Assembly: GCA_903929765.1 (NCBI GenBank)
Contig: CAIYVX010000013.1
Location: forward strand, 62,001-126,000
DNA: 64,000 bases
Direction of reading: 5' to 3'
DNA from: an uncultured Planctomycetia bacterium
GTDB taxonomy: Bacteria > Planctomycetota > Phycisphaerae > FEN-1346 > JAACEH01
Both the position numbers and the translations under genes were made by a program. Of this stretch, positions 48,221 to 56,396 are shown piece by piece. Positions within the stretch are counted from its first letter, which is position 1. Each line of letters begins with the position of its first letter. Below the pieces are notes generated by a model. That model was given only the letters and a program-made list of their open reading frames with translations, was not told where the DNA came from and did not search any database.

Positions 48221-50110
48221 TTATTTGGCGGCGCGGCGCCAGCGGCGGAGGGCGGCTTGGAAGCGGGCGAGGGGCCAGGCGAGTTCACTCGGGCGGTTGC
48301 GGAGGAGCCAGAGGTGGCGGAAGAGGGGGAGGAGGGCGGCGGTGGAGTCGGCGGCGGCGCGGTAGTGGCGGCGGGCCTGTTCGGGGCGGCCCAGAAGGGC
48401 GAGGAGGCGGGCGGTGACGGCGGCGCCTTTGGCGAGGGTGAGTCGGGAGAGGGTGGAATATTCGGCGGCGGCGAGGGCGGCGGGGCCGTCGAGGCGGTTG
48501 GCGAGTTGGTCGGCGAGGCGGCAGGCTTCGAGGAGGCGGTCCTGGAACTGGAGTTGGCGGCCGAGGAGTTCTTTTGGGGTGGTTTTCAATAAATTGAAAT
48601 CGATATTACGTTCGTCGCCGAAGCCGGTGAAGATGCCGCCGCCGTAGGGTCGGTCGGGGACTTCGGCGAGGGTGATGATTTTTTCGGCTTCGCCGGAGCG
48701 GTCGCCGAGGACATGGAGCGGCCAGCGGCGGGCGATGGTGGATTCGTCGGCGCGGGCGTGTGACCAGGCGTGATCGGCGCCGGAGGCGAAGCCGGGCAAG
48801 GCGGTGGCGAGAAGGTTGTAATGTCCGCCGTCGCCCCATTCGGTGTTGAGGAGTCCGACGGCGCCGAAGCGGCGGCCAGAGGCGGCGAAGTCGCGGATGT
48901 TGGCGCGCATTACCGAGGTACGCGGCATAAATGATCCCCAGTTGTTGACGCCGGGGCAGACGACGAGGTCGTGGCCGGAGTCGCGGATGGCGCGGCTATG
49001 GTCGATGAGCCATTCCTGAGCGCGGTCCTGGACGTACCACCAATTCAAAAACATCACGTCGCGCGGGATGGCTCGGGCGGCGTCGGGGTGGTGCTTGAGG
49101 ATGTCGGCCCAGATCATGAGGCGCTTGCCGTGACGGCTGGTGAGGCGGTGGATCCCCTTGATGAAGTCGGCGAAGAGGCGGCCGGAGCCGACGCGAGCGG
49201 CGCGGGCGGCGCTCTTGCCCTGGCCGAGGTCCCAGACTTCGTCGCAACAGGCGTTGAAATAGCTGGAGGAGAATTGCGGGAGAAGTTCGTCGTACAATTC
49301 CGACAGCAATTTCAGGCTCGCCGGGTTGGTGGGGTCGAGGGAGCAGCCGGTGCGGGGATTGGAGCGCGAACCGGCGAGCGAGTTGGGCGTGGTGTTGGCC
49401 AGGTGGCGGTACGGTGGCTTGGAGAGGAGGCGTTCGAGGTGGCCGAAGCTGGCCTGGCTGGGGATGAAGTCGACGCCGTGATCGCGGCAAAAGGCGTCGA
49501 GTTCGAGAATGTCTTCGGCGGTGAGGGGGTCGGTGTCTTCCCAGATTTGCGGGTGGCGCTCGTAGCGGAAGGGGTATTCCATGTAGAGCGAGAAGGTGTT
49601 GACCTTGAGGTGGGCGAGGAGTTCGATGAGGTACTTCAGCGTTTCGACCGTCGGGATGCGGCCGCGCGAGATGTCGTGGTAAACGCCGCGCAGGGAAAGG
49701 TCGGGCCAGTCGGCGATTTCGAGTGCGGGGAGAATTTTGCCGAACTGGCGAACGAGTTGGCGAAGGGTCTGGAGGCCGTAATAGAGGCCGCGCGAGGTGC
49801 GGGCGAGGATTTCGACGCCGGCTGGTTTAATCGTGAGGCGATAAGCTTCGTCTCCGCCGCGAACGTTAGCGAAGCGGAGGGCGACGGCGTTTGGCGGGGC
49901 GATGTCGGCGTTGGCGGCGCGGCGGGCGCTGGCGGTTTCGAGTTTCATGGCGGCGAGGTCGGCGGCGAGTTGGCGGGCGGCGACGAGTTCCTGGCGGCCG
50001 ACGCCTGGCGGGAGGCTGAGCGGGAGGCCGGGCGGGAGGGCGAAGCGGCCGGGGCGGCGGCGGAGGCGTTGGGGTTGGGGGAGGAGGAGGATGGGGGTTC
50101 GGGAAGTCAT
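48221..50110 (-). CDS. Glycoside hydrolase family 20 (beta-N-acetylhexosaminidase)
   Basis: 629 aa. Residues 1-130 form the GH20b domain. The TIM barrel starts at 'PDLSLRGVYHDISRGRIPTV'. The catalytic Asp-Glu pair is in 'SYFNACCDEVWDLGQG' (other members have GGDE). It uses the substrate acetamido group in catalysis. 'NWWYVQDRAQEW' and 'LLNTEWGDGGHYN' line the pocket. The last 130 residues are helical. No signal peptide is seen. It overlaps the STAS gene by 4 bases (ATGA), so it is coupled to it. Confidence 0.9.
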   Translation of the reverse strand: MTSRTPILLLPQPQRLRRRPGRFALPPGLPLSLPPGVGRQELVAARQLAADLAAMKLETASARRAANADIAPPNAVALRFANVRGGDEAYRLTIKPAGVEILARTSRGLYYGLQTLRQLVRQFGKILPALEIADWPDLSLRGVYHDISRGRIPTVETLKYLIELLAHLKVNTFSLYMEYPFRYERHPQIWEDTDPLTAEDILELDAFCRDHGVDFIPSQASFGHLERLLSKPPYRHLANTTPNSLAGSRSNPRTGCSLDPTNPASLKLLSELYDELLPQFSSSYFNACCDEVWDLGQGKSAARAARVGSGRLFADFIKGIHRLTSRHGKRLMIWADILKHHPDAARAIPRDVMFLNWWYVQDRAQEWLIDHSRAIRDSGHDLVVCPGVNNWGSFMPRTSVMRANIRDFAASGRRFGAVGLLNTEWGDGGHYNLLATALPGFASGADHAWSHARADESTIARRWPLHVLGDRSGEAEKIITLAEVPDRPYGGGIFTGFGDERNIDFNLLKTTPKELLGRQLQFQDRLLEACRLADQLANRLDGPAALAAAEYSTLSRLTLAKGAAVTARLLALLGRPEQARRHYRAAADSTAALLPLFRHLWLLRNRPSELAWPLARFQAALRRWRRAAK

Positions 50111-50457
50111 AATCCGGGATTGTCTTGGTCGATGCTGACGGTGGTGAGGGCGGTGGTGACGTCGGCGGAGAAGACGAAGACGGAGTCGAGTCCGGTGACG
50201 AGGAAGACGCCCCAGGCCTGGTTGGTGACGCTGCAGAGCAGGAGTTCGCGGCGATTGCTGAGGACGGCCTTGCGCAGGCGCAGGAGCAGGGCGAGGTCGG
50301 AACTGCTGAGGTGGTCGACTTCCTTGAGGTCGGCGACGACGGAGAGCTGGCCGTCGTGGGCGATTTCGCCGAGCACCTCGTTGAGGTCTTCGCCGAACCC
50401 GGGGTCTTCGGTGGGGGTGACGAGGATGACGCGGTCGCTCCAGCGTTGGATGGCCAT
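50107..50457 (-). CDS. STAS-domain protein, anti-sigma-factor-antagonist type
   Basis: 116 aa. 'QLSVVADLKEVDHLSSSDLA' carries the loop with Ser that is phosphorylated in SpoIIAA-like proteins; 'LLLRLRKAVLSNRRELLLC' follows. AGGAA lies before the ATG at 50457. No kinase or sigma factor is next to it. It heads a two-gene unit with GH20, which is an unusual pairing. Confidence 0.82.
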   Translation of the reverse strand: MAIQRWSDRVILVTPTEDPGFGEDLNEVLGEIAHDGQLSVVADLKEVDHLSSSDLALLLRLRKAVLSNRRELLLCSVTNQAWGVFLVTGLDSVFVFSADVTTALTTVSIDQDNPGL

Positions 50458-50472
50458 GTTTATTTCCTTATT

Positions 50473-51426
50473 TCAACGGCTGCGAATGTAATGGTCGCGC
50501 GGCAAGTCGAGGGTGGCGAGGAGCGGCTGAAGCTGGGCGACCCAGCGCTGGTAATCGGTCCAATAGCCGGCGGTCGGGGCGACATCGGCGGCGCGGGCTT
50601 GCCAGTAACGGTTGAACTGGGCCATGCAGAGTTCGCGGAGATATTTGGCGAACATGCTGGCCAGGGCGGCAGGGAGCGAGGCCGAGTCGGCCCGTTCGCG
50701 CATTTCGAAGCGGAGGGTCTGGCCGGAAGCGGTCTGGAGGCGGTAGCGGCTGACGGCGGGGGATTCGACCAGGATGGTGACGGGGGCGAGAAAACTTTCG
50801 CCCAGCGGCGCGGCGTAGTAGGTGCGACCGCCGTGCTTGTCCATGACGATGTCGAGGTCAGAGCCTGGCGCGGCAGCGCGGACGCGGTCGAGGACTTCGA
50901 GGGCGAGGGACCAGAGGGCGTCGGCCTTGTTGTCGGTGGCGGTGACGAGGCGGTTGAAGCGCCAGGGCTGGGCCAGGGCGGCGGTGGCGCCGAGGAAGCG
51001 GACTCCGGCGGAGTCGAGGGTAGCTTGCCAGGAAGCGCGAAGATCGGCGATGCGGGCTGGTTCGGCGGCCAGGGGCAACGCCGGAAAGGCGGCGACGTGC
51101 CAGGGTTCGCCGTCGGCGAGGTGTTCGGCGGGAAGGCCGAGCCATTTTGTGAAAGCGAGGAAATCGGCGGGGAGGTCGAGCGGGCAGGCGGCGAGGAGAT
51201 TCTCTTCGAGACGTTGGAGGCGGCGTTGGCCCTGGTGAACTTTTTTGGAATCGTCGATCCAGAGTCGGCGGCCCTGGCGCGCGGAGTGGGCGACGCCGGA
51301 GGAGAGGGTTTCCCATAGATCGGTTGAAGCGATGGCGTCGGGAACATCGAACAAGGCAGCGACGACGACGAGCGGTCCGAGGACCGGACCGTAACCCGCT
51401 TCGTCGATGCCTACGAGAGTGGCCAT
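50473..51426 (-). CDS. RNase HII-like protein (diverged)
   Basis: 317 aa. The opening 'LVGIDEAGYGPVLGPLVVVA' follows the RNase HII motif GIDEAGRGPLAGP, with Tyr in place of Arg. 'LDIVMDKHGGRTYY' near residue 195 gives a further Asp. It is about 100 residues longer than standard RNase HII. The extra length is in the middle ('WIDDSKKVHQGQRRLQRLEE'). The usual 'DSK' helper motif is kept in 'DDSKK'. It may cut RNA in RNA/DNA hybrids or have another nuclease task. Confidence 0.72.
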   Translation of the reverse strand: MATLVGIDEAGYGPVLGPLVVVAALFDVPDAIASTDLWETLSSGVAHSARQGRRLWIDDSKKVHQGQRRLQRLEENLLAACPLDLPADFLAFTKWLGLPAEHLADGEPWHVAAFPALPLAAEPARIADLRASWQATLDSAGVRFLGATAALAQPWRFNRLVTATDNKADALWSLALEVLDRVRAAAPGSDLDIVMDKHGGRTYYAAPLGESFLAPVTILVESPAVSRYRLQTASGQTLRFEMRERADSASLPAALASMFAKYLRELCMAQFNRYWQARAADVAPTAGYWTDYQRWVAQLQPLLATLDLPRDHYIRSR

Positions 51427-51482
51427 GGGGGCATTTTAGCGTGGGACAAGGGCGGCGGCAAGGCGGGCTTGCGGCACGGCGA

Positions 51483-52025
51483 TCAGTCTGCAAAATGGTA
51501 ATGAATCTCGTGAACGGTCAACATCGCTTGAAAAAGGTGTTCTCCCCAATGAAACTCGTAATTGAACCGCCATTGCCATGCGGCTTCGGCCTGGGCGTCG
51601 GGTGTGCCGACGTTCCACAAAGCCAGACCATCGCGCAGTTCGCGATAGATACCCGCGAGGTCGTCGAAAAGCATGAAGGCTCTCGTCGCGTCTGGGCTAT
51701 AACTTTCCATATCGCTGCTGGCTATTCCATTATGCCATTCGATCAGTAGATTTTTCTCCGGGCTGACGGTCTCCTCGATGAGACGAGAGATTGCCGCGGC
51801 CTGATCGTGATTCATTTCTAGGGCAGCGAATTCCGAATGTTTCTCCTCGGCCATCTCGCTTCTCACGGGCAGAATAGCTCGGTGGATGCGCGGCAGGAGT
51901 GCTTCTAACTTTGTGTAGAGATTGTCCGGCCGACCTTCGCGAAAGCGGTCAATGAACTGGCAGTACTCGGCCGCAACGGCGGCAAAATCGGACAGAGCCT
52001 TGAAGTTGTCTTGGTCAATCGGCAT
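51483..52025 (-). CDS. DUF5063-like hypothetical protein
   Basis: 180 aa, helical and acidic. 'FAAVAAEYCQFIDRFREGRP' and the C-terminal 'WQWRFNYEFHWGEHLFQAML' resemble DUF5063 proteins. Function is unknown. Base use is less GC-rich than in RNase HII-like and PEP-CTERM neighbours. It has no clear ribosome site and no partner. The 218 bases after it hold one P3 hairpin. Confidence 0.6.
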   Translation of the reverse strand: MPIDQDNFKALSDFAAVAAEYCQFIDRFREGRPDNLYTKLEALLPRIHRAILPVRSEMAEEKHSEFAALEMNHDQAAAISRLIEETVSPEKNLLIEWHNGIASSDMESYSPDATRAFMLFDDLAGIYRELRDGLALWNVGTPDAQAEAAWQWRFNYEFHWGEHLFQAMLTVHEIHYHFAD

Positions 52026-52109
52026 GCCACAATGATAACGTCACTGGCATTTCGGAGCAACCGCATAGAAAAGAAACAGCCACGGCCTCTGGGCCACATG
52101 TCTTTCCTT

Positions 52110-52140
52110 CATGGCCTGTCTTCGCCAGACCATGCCACCC
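52110..52140 (+). repeat. Hairpin repeat, family P3 (variant stem)
   Basis: ATGGCCTGTCTTCGCCAGAC then CATGCCACCC. Stem bases differ from the CACGC copies, but the ends are the same. Confidence 0.7.
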
Positions 52141-52243
52141 ACCATTAGGGGAGAGGGGCGGAGAAGAAACAGCAAGGAGCGCAGCAAACGGCCTCGGAAG
52201 AAGTGTTCCGAGGCCGTCGGGGGAAATATCTATTGTGCGGCGA

Positions 52244-52999
52244 TCAGACGCTCTTTTTGCGGCGGGCCAACAGGGCGGCCAAGCCGAGACCGAGGAGGCT
52301 CATGGTGGCGGGTTCGGGGGTGAGTGGCGGGGTGCCGATGCCGGAGGTTGGGACGACGCTGTCGAGGAAGAATCCGGCGGCGCCGACGCCTTCGCCGTTG
52401 GCCCATAGGACTTCGGTGGTGATGGAGTCTCCGGCGTTGGCCTGGACGGCCCAGGTTTCAAAAATGCCGGCTTGGAGTTGAGCGACGGAGATGGCGTGCC
52501 AGGCTTCGTCGGCGGCAGCGCTGGGGTCGAGGAGGCGGACCTGCAGGGCGGTGGCGGCGGGGTCGAGATTGCCGTTGTCGGCGCCGTAGGTGGCGTCATA
52601 GAAGAGAGTGGTGAAGTTGAAGTTCATGTTCTCCTTCATTACCAGATTGTAGCTGACGCCGGTGGTGCCGGAACCGCCGCCGTAGCCGTTGGGGTTGGTG
52701 GAATTTCCGCCGCCAGAGCCGGAACTGCCGCCGCCGGGGGTAGTGTTCTGGTAGGTAAAGGATTGGACGTAGTTGGGGTTGGAGCCACCGCCGGTGTTGG
52801 TGGGGGTGCTATTGTAATTCGGGCGACCCGAGGAGATGTCCCAGACGACGGACTGGCCGGCGCCGTAGAGGCCGGACCAGCCGCTGGGTCCGGTGGTGCC
52901 GTCCGCCTTGACAAAAGAGATTTGGGCGGCCAGGGCCGCACCAGACATGACCGCCAGAACGAGCGCGGCAAGACCAACGACGCAAAGCGTGCGCTTCAT
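52244..52999 (-). CDS. PEP-CTERM protein, Gly/Asn-rich
   Basis: 251 aa. ATG at 52999 gives signal peptide 'TLCVVGLAALVLAVMSGAAL'. The C-terminus has 'PEPATMSLLGLGLAALLA' and RRKKSV, the PEP-CTERM sorting signal. The middle is rich in Gly, Asn and Ser ('GGGSSGSGGGNSTNPNGYGG') and could be an exposed, flexible surface segment. It is not homologous to the 20607/21756 pair outside the sorting signal. No exosortase gene is in the window. Confidence 0.82.
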   Translation of the reverse strand: MKRTLCVVGLAALVLAVMSGAALAAQISFVKADGTTGPSGWSGLYGAGQSVVWDISSGRPNYNSTPTNTGGGSNPNYVQSFTYQNTTPGGGSSGSGGGNSTNPNGYGGGSGTTGVSYNLVMKENMNFNFTTLFYDATYGADNGNLDPAATALQVRLLDPSAAADEAWHAISVAQLQAGIFETWAVQANAGDSITTEVLWANGEGVGAAGFFLDSVVPTSGIGTPPLTPEPATMSLLGLGLAALLARRKKSV

Positions 53000-53349
53000 A
53001 CACAAGCCCTCCCCTGTACAAAAACCTAAGACCGGCCACAGCCCCCGCCGTGGCCACATGCCGGGCGCGTTTCCCCCGAAACGCAACCCTTACCCCATAA
53101 CCAGACCCCGACCGCGAACGGCCGCGCAAAGCCGAAAGCGCGCGGCGAACGCATGACGAAGGGTGCGGCTATGGACAACGACTTAGGAATGGGGTGAACC
53201 CACTCCACACTCTGAAAGATAACATACAACAAAAAATGGCAAAAGGCAAGTCGGAGAGGCGGAATTTGCGTTTTTTCGGCGAAAAAAGTGAGTTATTGAG
53301 GGTGAGAAACGGGAGAAATGGGCAAATTGAGGTCGGACCAGGGCCCGAC
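53000..53349. other. Gene-free stretch with one P1 hairpin
   Basis: 53000-53160 is C-rich, then 53200-53320 is clearly A-rich ('aacaaaaaatggcaaaagg'). A P1 hairpin ends it. It must hold the promoter of the 52999 PEP-CTERM gene, but no convincing -35/-10 pair is seen. No ORF is supported. Confidence 0.5.
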
Positions 53350-53353
53350 CTAC
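53330..53353 (+). repeat. Hairpin repeat, family P1, supplying a stop codon
   Basis: AGGTCGGACCAGGGCCCGAC then CTAC. On the minus strand the GTAG provides the TAG stop of the HAD gene. Confidence 0.8.
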
Positions 53354-54153
53354 CCGTTTATTTTCGCCAAAGCGCGACCGAGAGCGCCGACGTCGTCGAA
53401 AATGAAGTCGGGTTGGACGGCGCTGGGGGCGAGGTCGGCCCGGGTGGTCTCGCCGCTGAGGACCAGGATGGCGGGCATGCCGTTGGAGACGGCCATTTGA
53501 ATGTCGGTGTAGAGTCGGTCGCCGACGAGGGCCATTTCGTGGGGCTGGACGGCGGCTCGCTCAAGAGCGAGGCGGAGCATCCAGGGGGAAGGTTTGCCGA
53601 AAACCTCGTCGGGGGTGCGGCCGGTGGCGGAGGTGAGGCAGGCGCACATGGCGCCGCAATCGGGCAGGAAGCCGCGCGGATCGGGGCAGACGCGGTCGGG
53701 GTGGGTGGCCAGGAAGCGGGCGCCGTGCTGGAGTTCGATGACGGCGGCACTGAGAGAGGCGTAGGTCAGGTTGGTGGCGTAGCCGACGAGGACGGCGTCG
53801 GCGTGGTCGGCGACAACTTCGCGGCCCCCCTGGCGGACTTCGTCGGCCAGGGCTTCGGTGCCCAGGACAAAGAGGCGGCGCAGCTCGGGGTGGTCGCGGA
53901 GGTAGAGGATGGCGCTTTGGCCGGAGGTGATGATTTCCTCTGGTGCGGCTTCGACGCCGAGGCGGCGGAGCTTTTCGGCGTAGGTCACGGCGTTGCGGCT
54001 GGAGTTGTTGGTCATGAAGATTCGCTTCAAACCGCGCTCGCGCAGCGTGGCGAGAAAACCGGGGGTCCAGGGAAAAAGCCGGTCGCCGAGGTAGAGCGTG
54101 CCGTCGAGGTCGAGCAGGACGGCCTTGAGGCGGGAGAGGGATTCGGGTTTCAT
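53350..54153 (-). CDS. HAD-IIA family sugar-phosphate phosphatase (NagD-like)
   Basis: 267 aa. 'AVLLDLDGTLYLGDRLFP' has the nucleophile Asp. 'IFMTNNSSRNAVTYAEKLRR' is motif II, 'GKPSPWML' has the Lys, and 'ALVGDRLYTDIQMAVSNGM' has the metal-binding Asp. It belongs to the NagD/AraL/pNPPase group, which removes phosphate from sugar phosphates or nucleotides. The C-terminal 'ALAKING' ends at a TAG from the P1 repeat, so the true C-terminus may have been longer. It is a single gene. Confidence 0.9.
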   Translation of the reverse strand: MKPESLSRLKAVLLDLDGTLYLGDRLFPWTPGFLATLRERGLKRIFMTNNSSRNAVTYAEKLRRLGVEAAPEEIITSGQSAILYLRDHPELRRLFVLGTEALADEVRQGGREVVADHADAVLVGYATNLTYASLSAAVIELQHGARFLATHPDRVCPDPRGFLPDCGAMCACLTSATGRTPDEVFGKPSPWMLRLALERAAVQPHEMALVGDRLYTDIQMAVSNGMPAILVLSGETTRADLAPSAVQPDFIFDDVGALGRALAKING

Positions 54154-54343
54154 TCGCAGCTCCGAAGAGAACGGCGGTATTGTCCGCGCGGAGCGGGGCG
54201 TGTCAACAGGTATTTCGATCTGCCGCGGACCTGCTGTGTCTTGAAAAGAGACAAAAAGCTTGCCCGAAACGTCCGGGCAGTGTAGATTGTAAAGGCGATT
54301 ATTTTTCTGTTCCTTTGATCAGTTATTGTCGGAATACACCCCC

Positions 54344-55258
54344 ATGGGACGAACGCCCTCTCCGGTTCGGCTGCAACAAATTCTCTTTGCCAGCGCGGCT
54401 CCTGTTACCTCAAAAGATACGGTCCTGTCTAAGCGACAGTCGGCGCCAAGAGCGCGACGGGGCAAGAATCGGATTGCCTTTGGCTGGTATGGCGGCAAGT
54501 TCAGCCATTTGGGGTGGCTTTTGCCCCTATTGGCCGAATGTCACCACTATTGCGAGCCTTTTGGTGGTTCTGCGGCGGTTTTGCTGAATCGCAGGCCTTC
54601 GCCGATTGAGACCTACAATGATCTGGATGGCGAGGTTGTGAATTTTTTCCGCGTTCTGCGGAGCGAAAAAGACAAACTGATCGAAGCCATTGGGCTGACT
54701 CCGTTTTCGCGGGAGGAGTTCTACCTCAGTTGCCAGCCGCCCGAAGGACCGATATCCAATCTTGAGCGGGCCCGACGTTTCTTCATTCGCGCTCGTCAGG
54801 TCCGTACGGGTTTGGCCCAGACGGCTTCTCTGGGTCGTTGGGCTAACTGCAAGAACACCAGTCGGGCTGGGATGAGCGGCGTTGTTTCGCGGTGGCTTGG
54901 CAGCGTCGATCAGTTGCCGGAGATAGCCGAGAGGTTTTTGAGGGTCCAGATCGAAAATCGGCCGGCCCTGGAAGTCATCAGGCTTTATGATGGGCCGGAG
55001 ACATTCTTTTATTGCGATCCGCCTTACCCACACGAGGCACGCGGCGATGCAAAGGCCTATGGCTTTGAGATGACCGAGGCGGAGCACCGCGAGTTTGCCG
55101 TGGTCCTTCACCGAATCAAGGGCCGGGCCGCGGTTTCCGGCTATCGTTGTGCCCTGTACGACGAACTTTTTGAAGACTGGAGGCGAGTCGAGGCCGCCAG
55201 CAAGCAGTGTCACTCCGTGAAGCAGACCCGCCAGGAAGTTCTGTGGCTCAATTACTGA
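54344..55258 (+). CDS. D12-class adenine DNA methyltransferase (R-M system 2)
   Basis: 304 aa. 'IAFGWYGGKFSHLGWLLPLL' and 'YCEPFGGSAAVLLNR' are SAM motifs. 'ETFFYCDPPYPHEARGDAKA' has the catalytic DPPY. 'YNDLDGEVVNFFRVLR' is the usual D12 link. ATG at 54344 follows CGGAA; a TTG at 54326 is possible. It starts 8 bases before the SacI-like gene on the same strand. Base use is less GC-rich than in pfp and HAD. Confidence 0.9.
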   Translation: MGRTPSPVRLQQILFASAAPVTSKDTVLSKRQSAPRARRGKNRIAFGWYGGKFSHLGWLLPLLAECHHYCEPFGGSAAVLLNRRPSPIETYNDLDGEVVNFFRVLRSEKDKLIEAIGLTPFSREEFYLSCQPPEGPISNLERARRFFIRARQVRTGLAQTASLGRWANCKNTSRAGMSGVVSRWLGSVDQLPEIAERFLRVQIENRPALEVIRLYDGPETFFYCDPPYPHEARGDAKAYGFEMTEAEHREFAVVLHRIKGRAAVSGYRCALYDELFEDWRRVEAASKQCHSVKQTRQEVLWLNY

Positions 55259-55265
55259 GGTCTCC

Positions 55266-56369
55266 ATGAATCGCCGAAAGGCCGACCCCTTGATTGACCG
55301 AGCACGGAAGGAACTTTCCAAGCGCTGGATCGCAGCCAGGAAGGCTGTCCCGGCCTCATCCGTGGGAAAGATTCCGGTCTGTATCGCTCAGGCCACCGAG
55401 CGGTGCATCAACTCGCCTACAAAATCCTATCGCTACGTTCTGCCGACGCAATTGTTGGCCAAGCTGGTCAAAAAATCCCTCGACTGCCACTCAATCCAGG
55501 CCGGATGCGGGTTGGAAGAAGCCTTTGACGCCCGGAGTTTGTGCGATCAGGTCGTCGTACCATTTGATCGGGCAAACCATGACGTCCTCGGCGGTTCGAC
55601 CGAACCTTACGCCAACAACCCACTACGAATTCCGGCCATTCTCCCCGCTGGGCGCAAGGCTCAGCGCAACCAGATGGGTTTCGACGATCTCCTTCTTGTA
55701 CTGGACTATGCACAAGGTGATTCATCCCGCGTTCCGGAACTTCTGGAGGCAGTTCTTGCTGCTATTGTTCGCCGCCTGGCTCTTGTACACATCACCTATC
55801 CTGTGCCAAACCGGGTGAGCCTCAAACAAACAACCGCCATCATTGACTGTTTTCTTGCCGACCGAACGGGAGGGTTGCGTCTTCAGGCGGTTGCGGTGGC
55901 GCTTTTTAAGTGCATCGGCGATACCTTTCGTCTCTATTGCGACGTTATCAGTAGCAACGTAAATGCTGCTGATGCGAGTACGGGCGGCTCAGCCGACCTT
56001 GAATGTCGTGATAAAGCGAAACGCATTGTCCTGGCGGTCGAGGTAAAGGACAGACAACTCACCGTCAGACATGTTCAAGACAAATTGCCGGCTGTTCGTG
56101 AGAAGGAAATAAGAGAAACCATTTTTCTCGTTCGTGGCGGAGTTGAGACAAACGAGCAGGCCGCAGTCGATGGGCTCATCGACCGCGAGTACAGCGCCGG
56201 ACAGAATCTGTACGTCGGCGAGTTTGGCGATTTTCTCCGAGTCTGCCTAACGCTTTTTGGGGAATCCCCGCGCCGGCTGTTTCTCCGTAAGATCGGCGAG
56301 GAACTTGACGCAGACAAGGCCGACCTGGCGCATCGACAAACTTGGCGCGATCTTCTGCAAGACATATAA
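55266..56369 (+). CDS. Restriction endonuclease, SacI-like (R-M system 2)
   Basis: 367 aa. 'SADLECRDKAKRIVLAVEVK' then DR (near residues 240-262) looks like the PD-(D/E)xK core, Asp then Glu-Val-Lys. The fold plan and length fit the SacI endonuclease family, which in other genomes sits beside D12-type methyltransferases. The specificity cannot be read from sequence. It is translated from ATG 55266 with TGAGGT upstream. pfp follows 27 bases on, with its own ribosome site. Confidence 0.68.
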   Translation: MNRRKADPLIDRARKELSKRWIAARKAVPASSVGKIPVCIAQATERCINSPTKSYRYVLPTQLLAKLVKKSLDCHSIQAGCGLEEAFDARSLCDQVVVPFDRANHDVLGGSTEPYANNPLRIPAILPAGRKAQRNQMGFDDLLLVLDYAQGDSSRVPELLEAVLAAIVRRLALVHITYPVPNRVSLKQTTAIIDCFLADRTGGLRLQAVAVALFKCIGDTFRLYCDVISSNVNAADASTGGSADLECRDKAKRIVLAVEVKDRQLTVRHVQDKLPAVREKEIRETIFLVRGGVETNEQAAVDGLIDREYSAGQNLYVGEFGDFLRVCLTLFGESPRRLFLRKIGEELDADKADLAHRQTWRDLLQDI

Positions 56370-56396
56370 CCAAAACCTTTTGAAAGGAGTCTAGCG

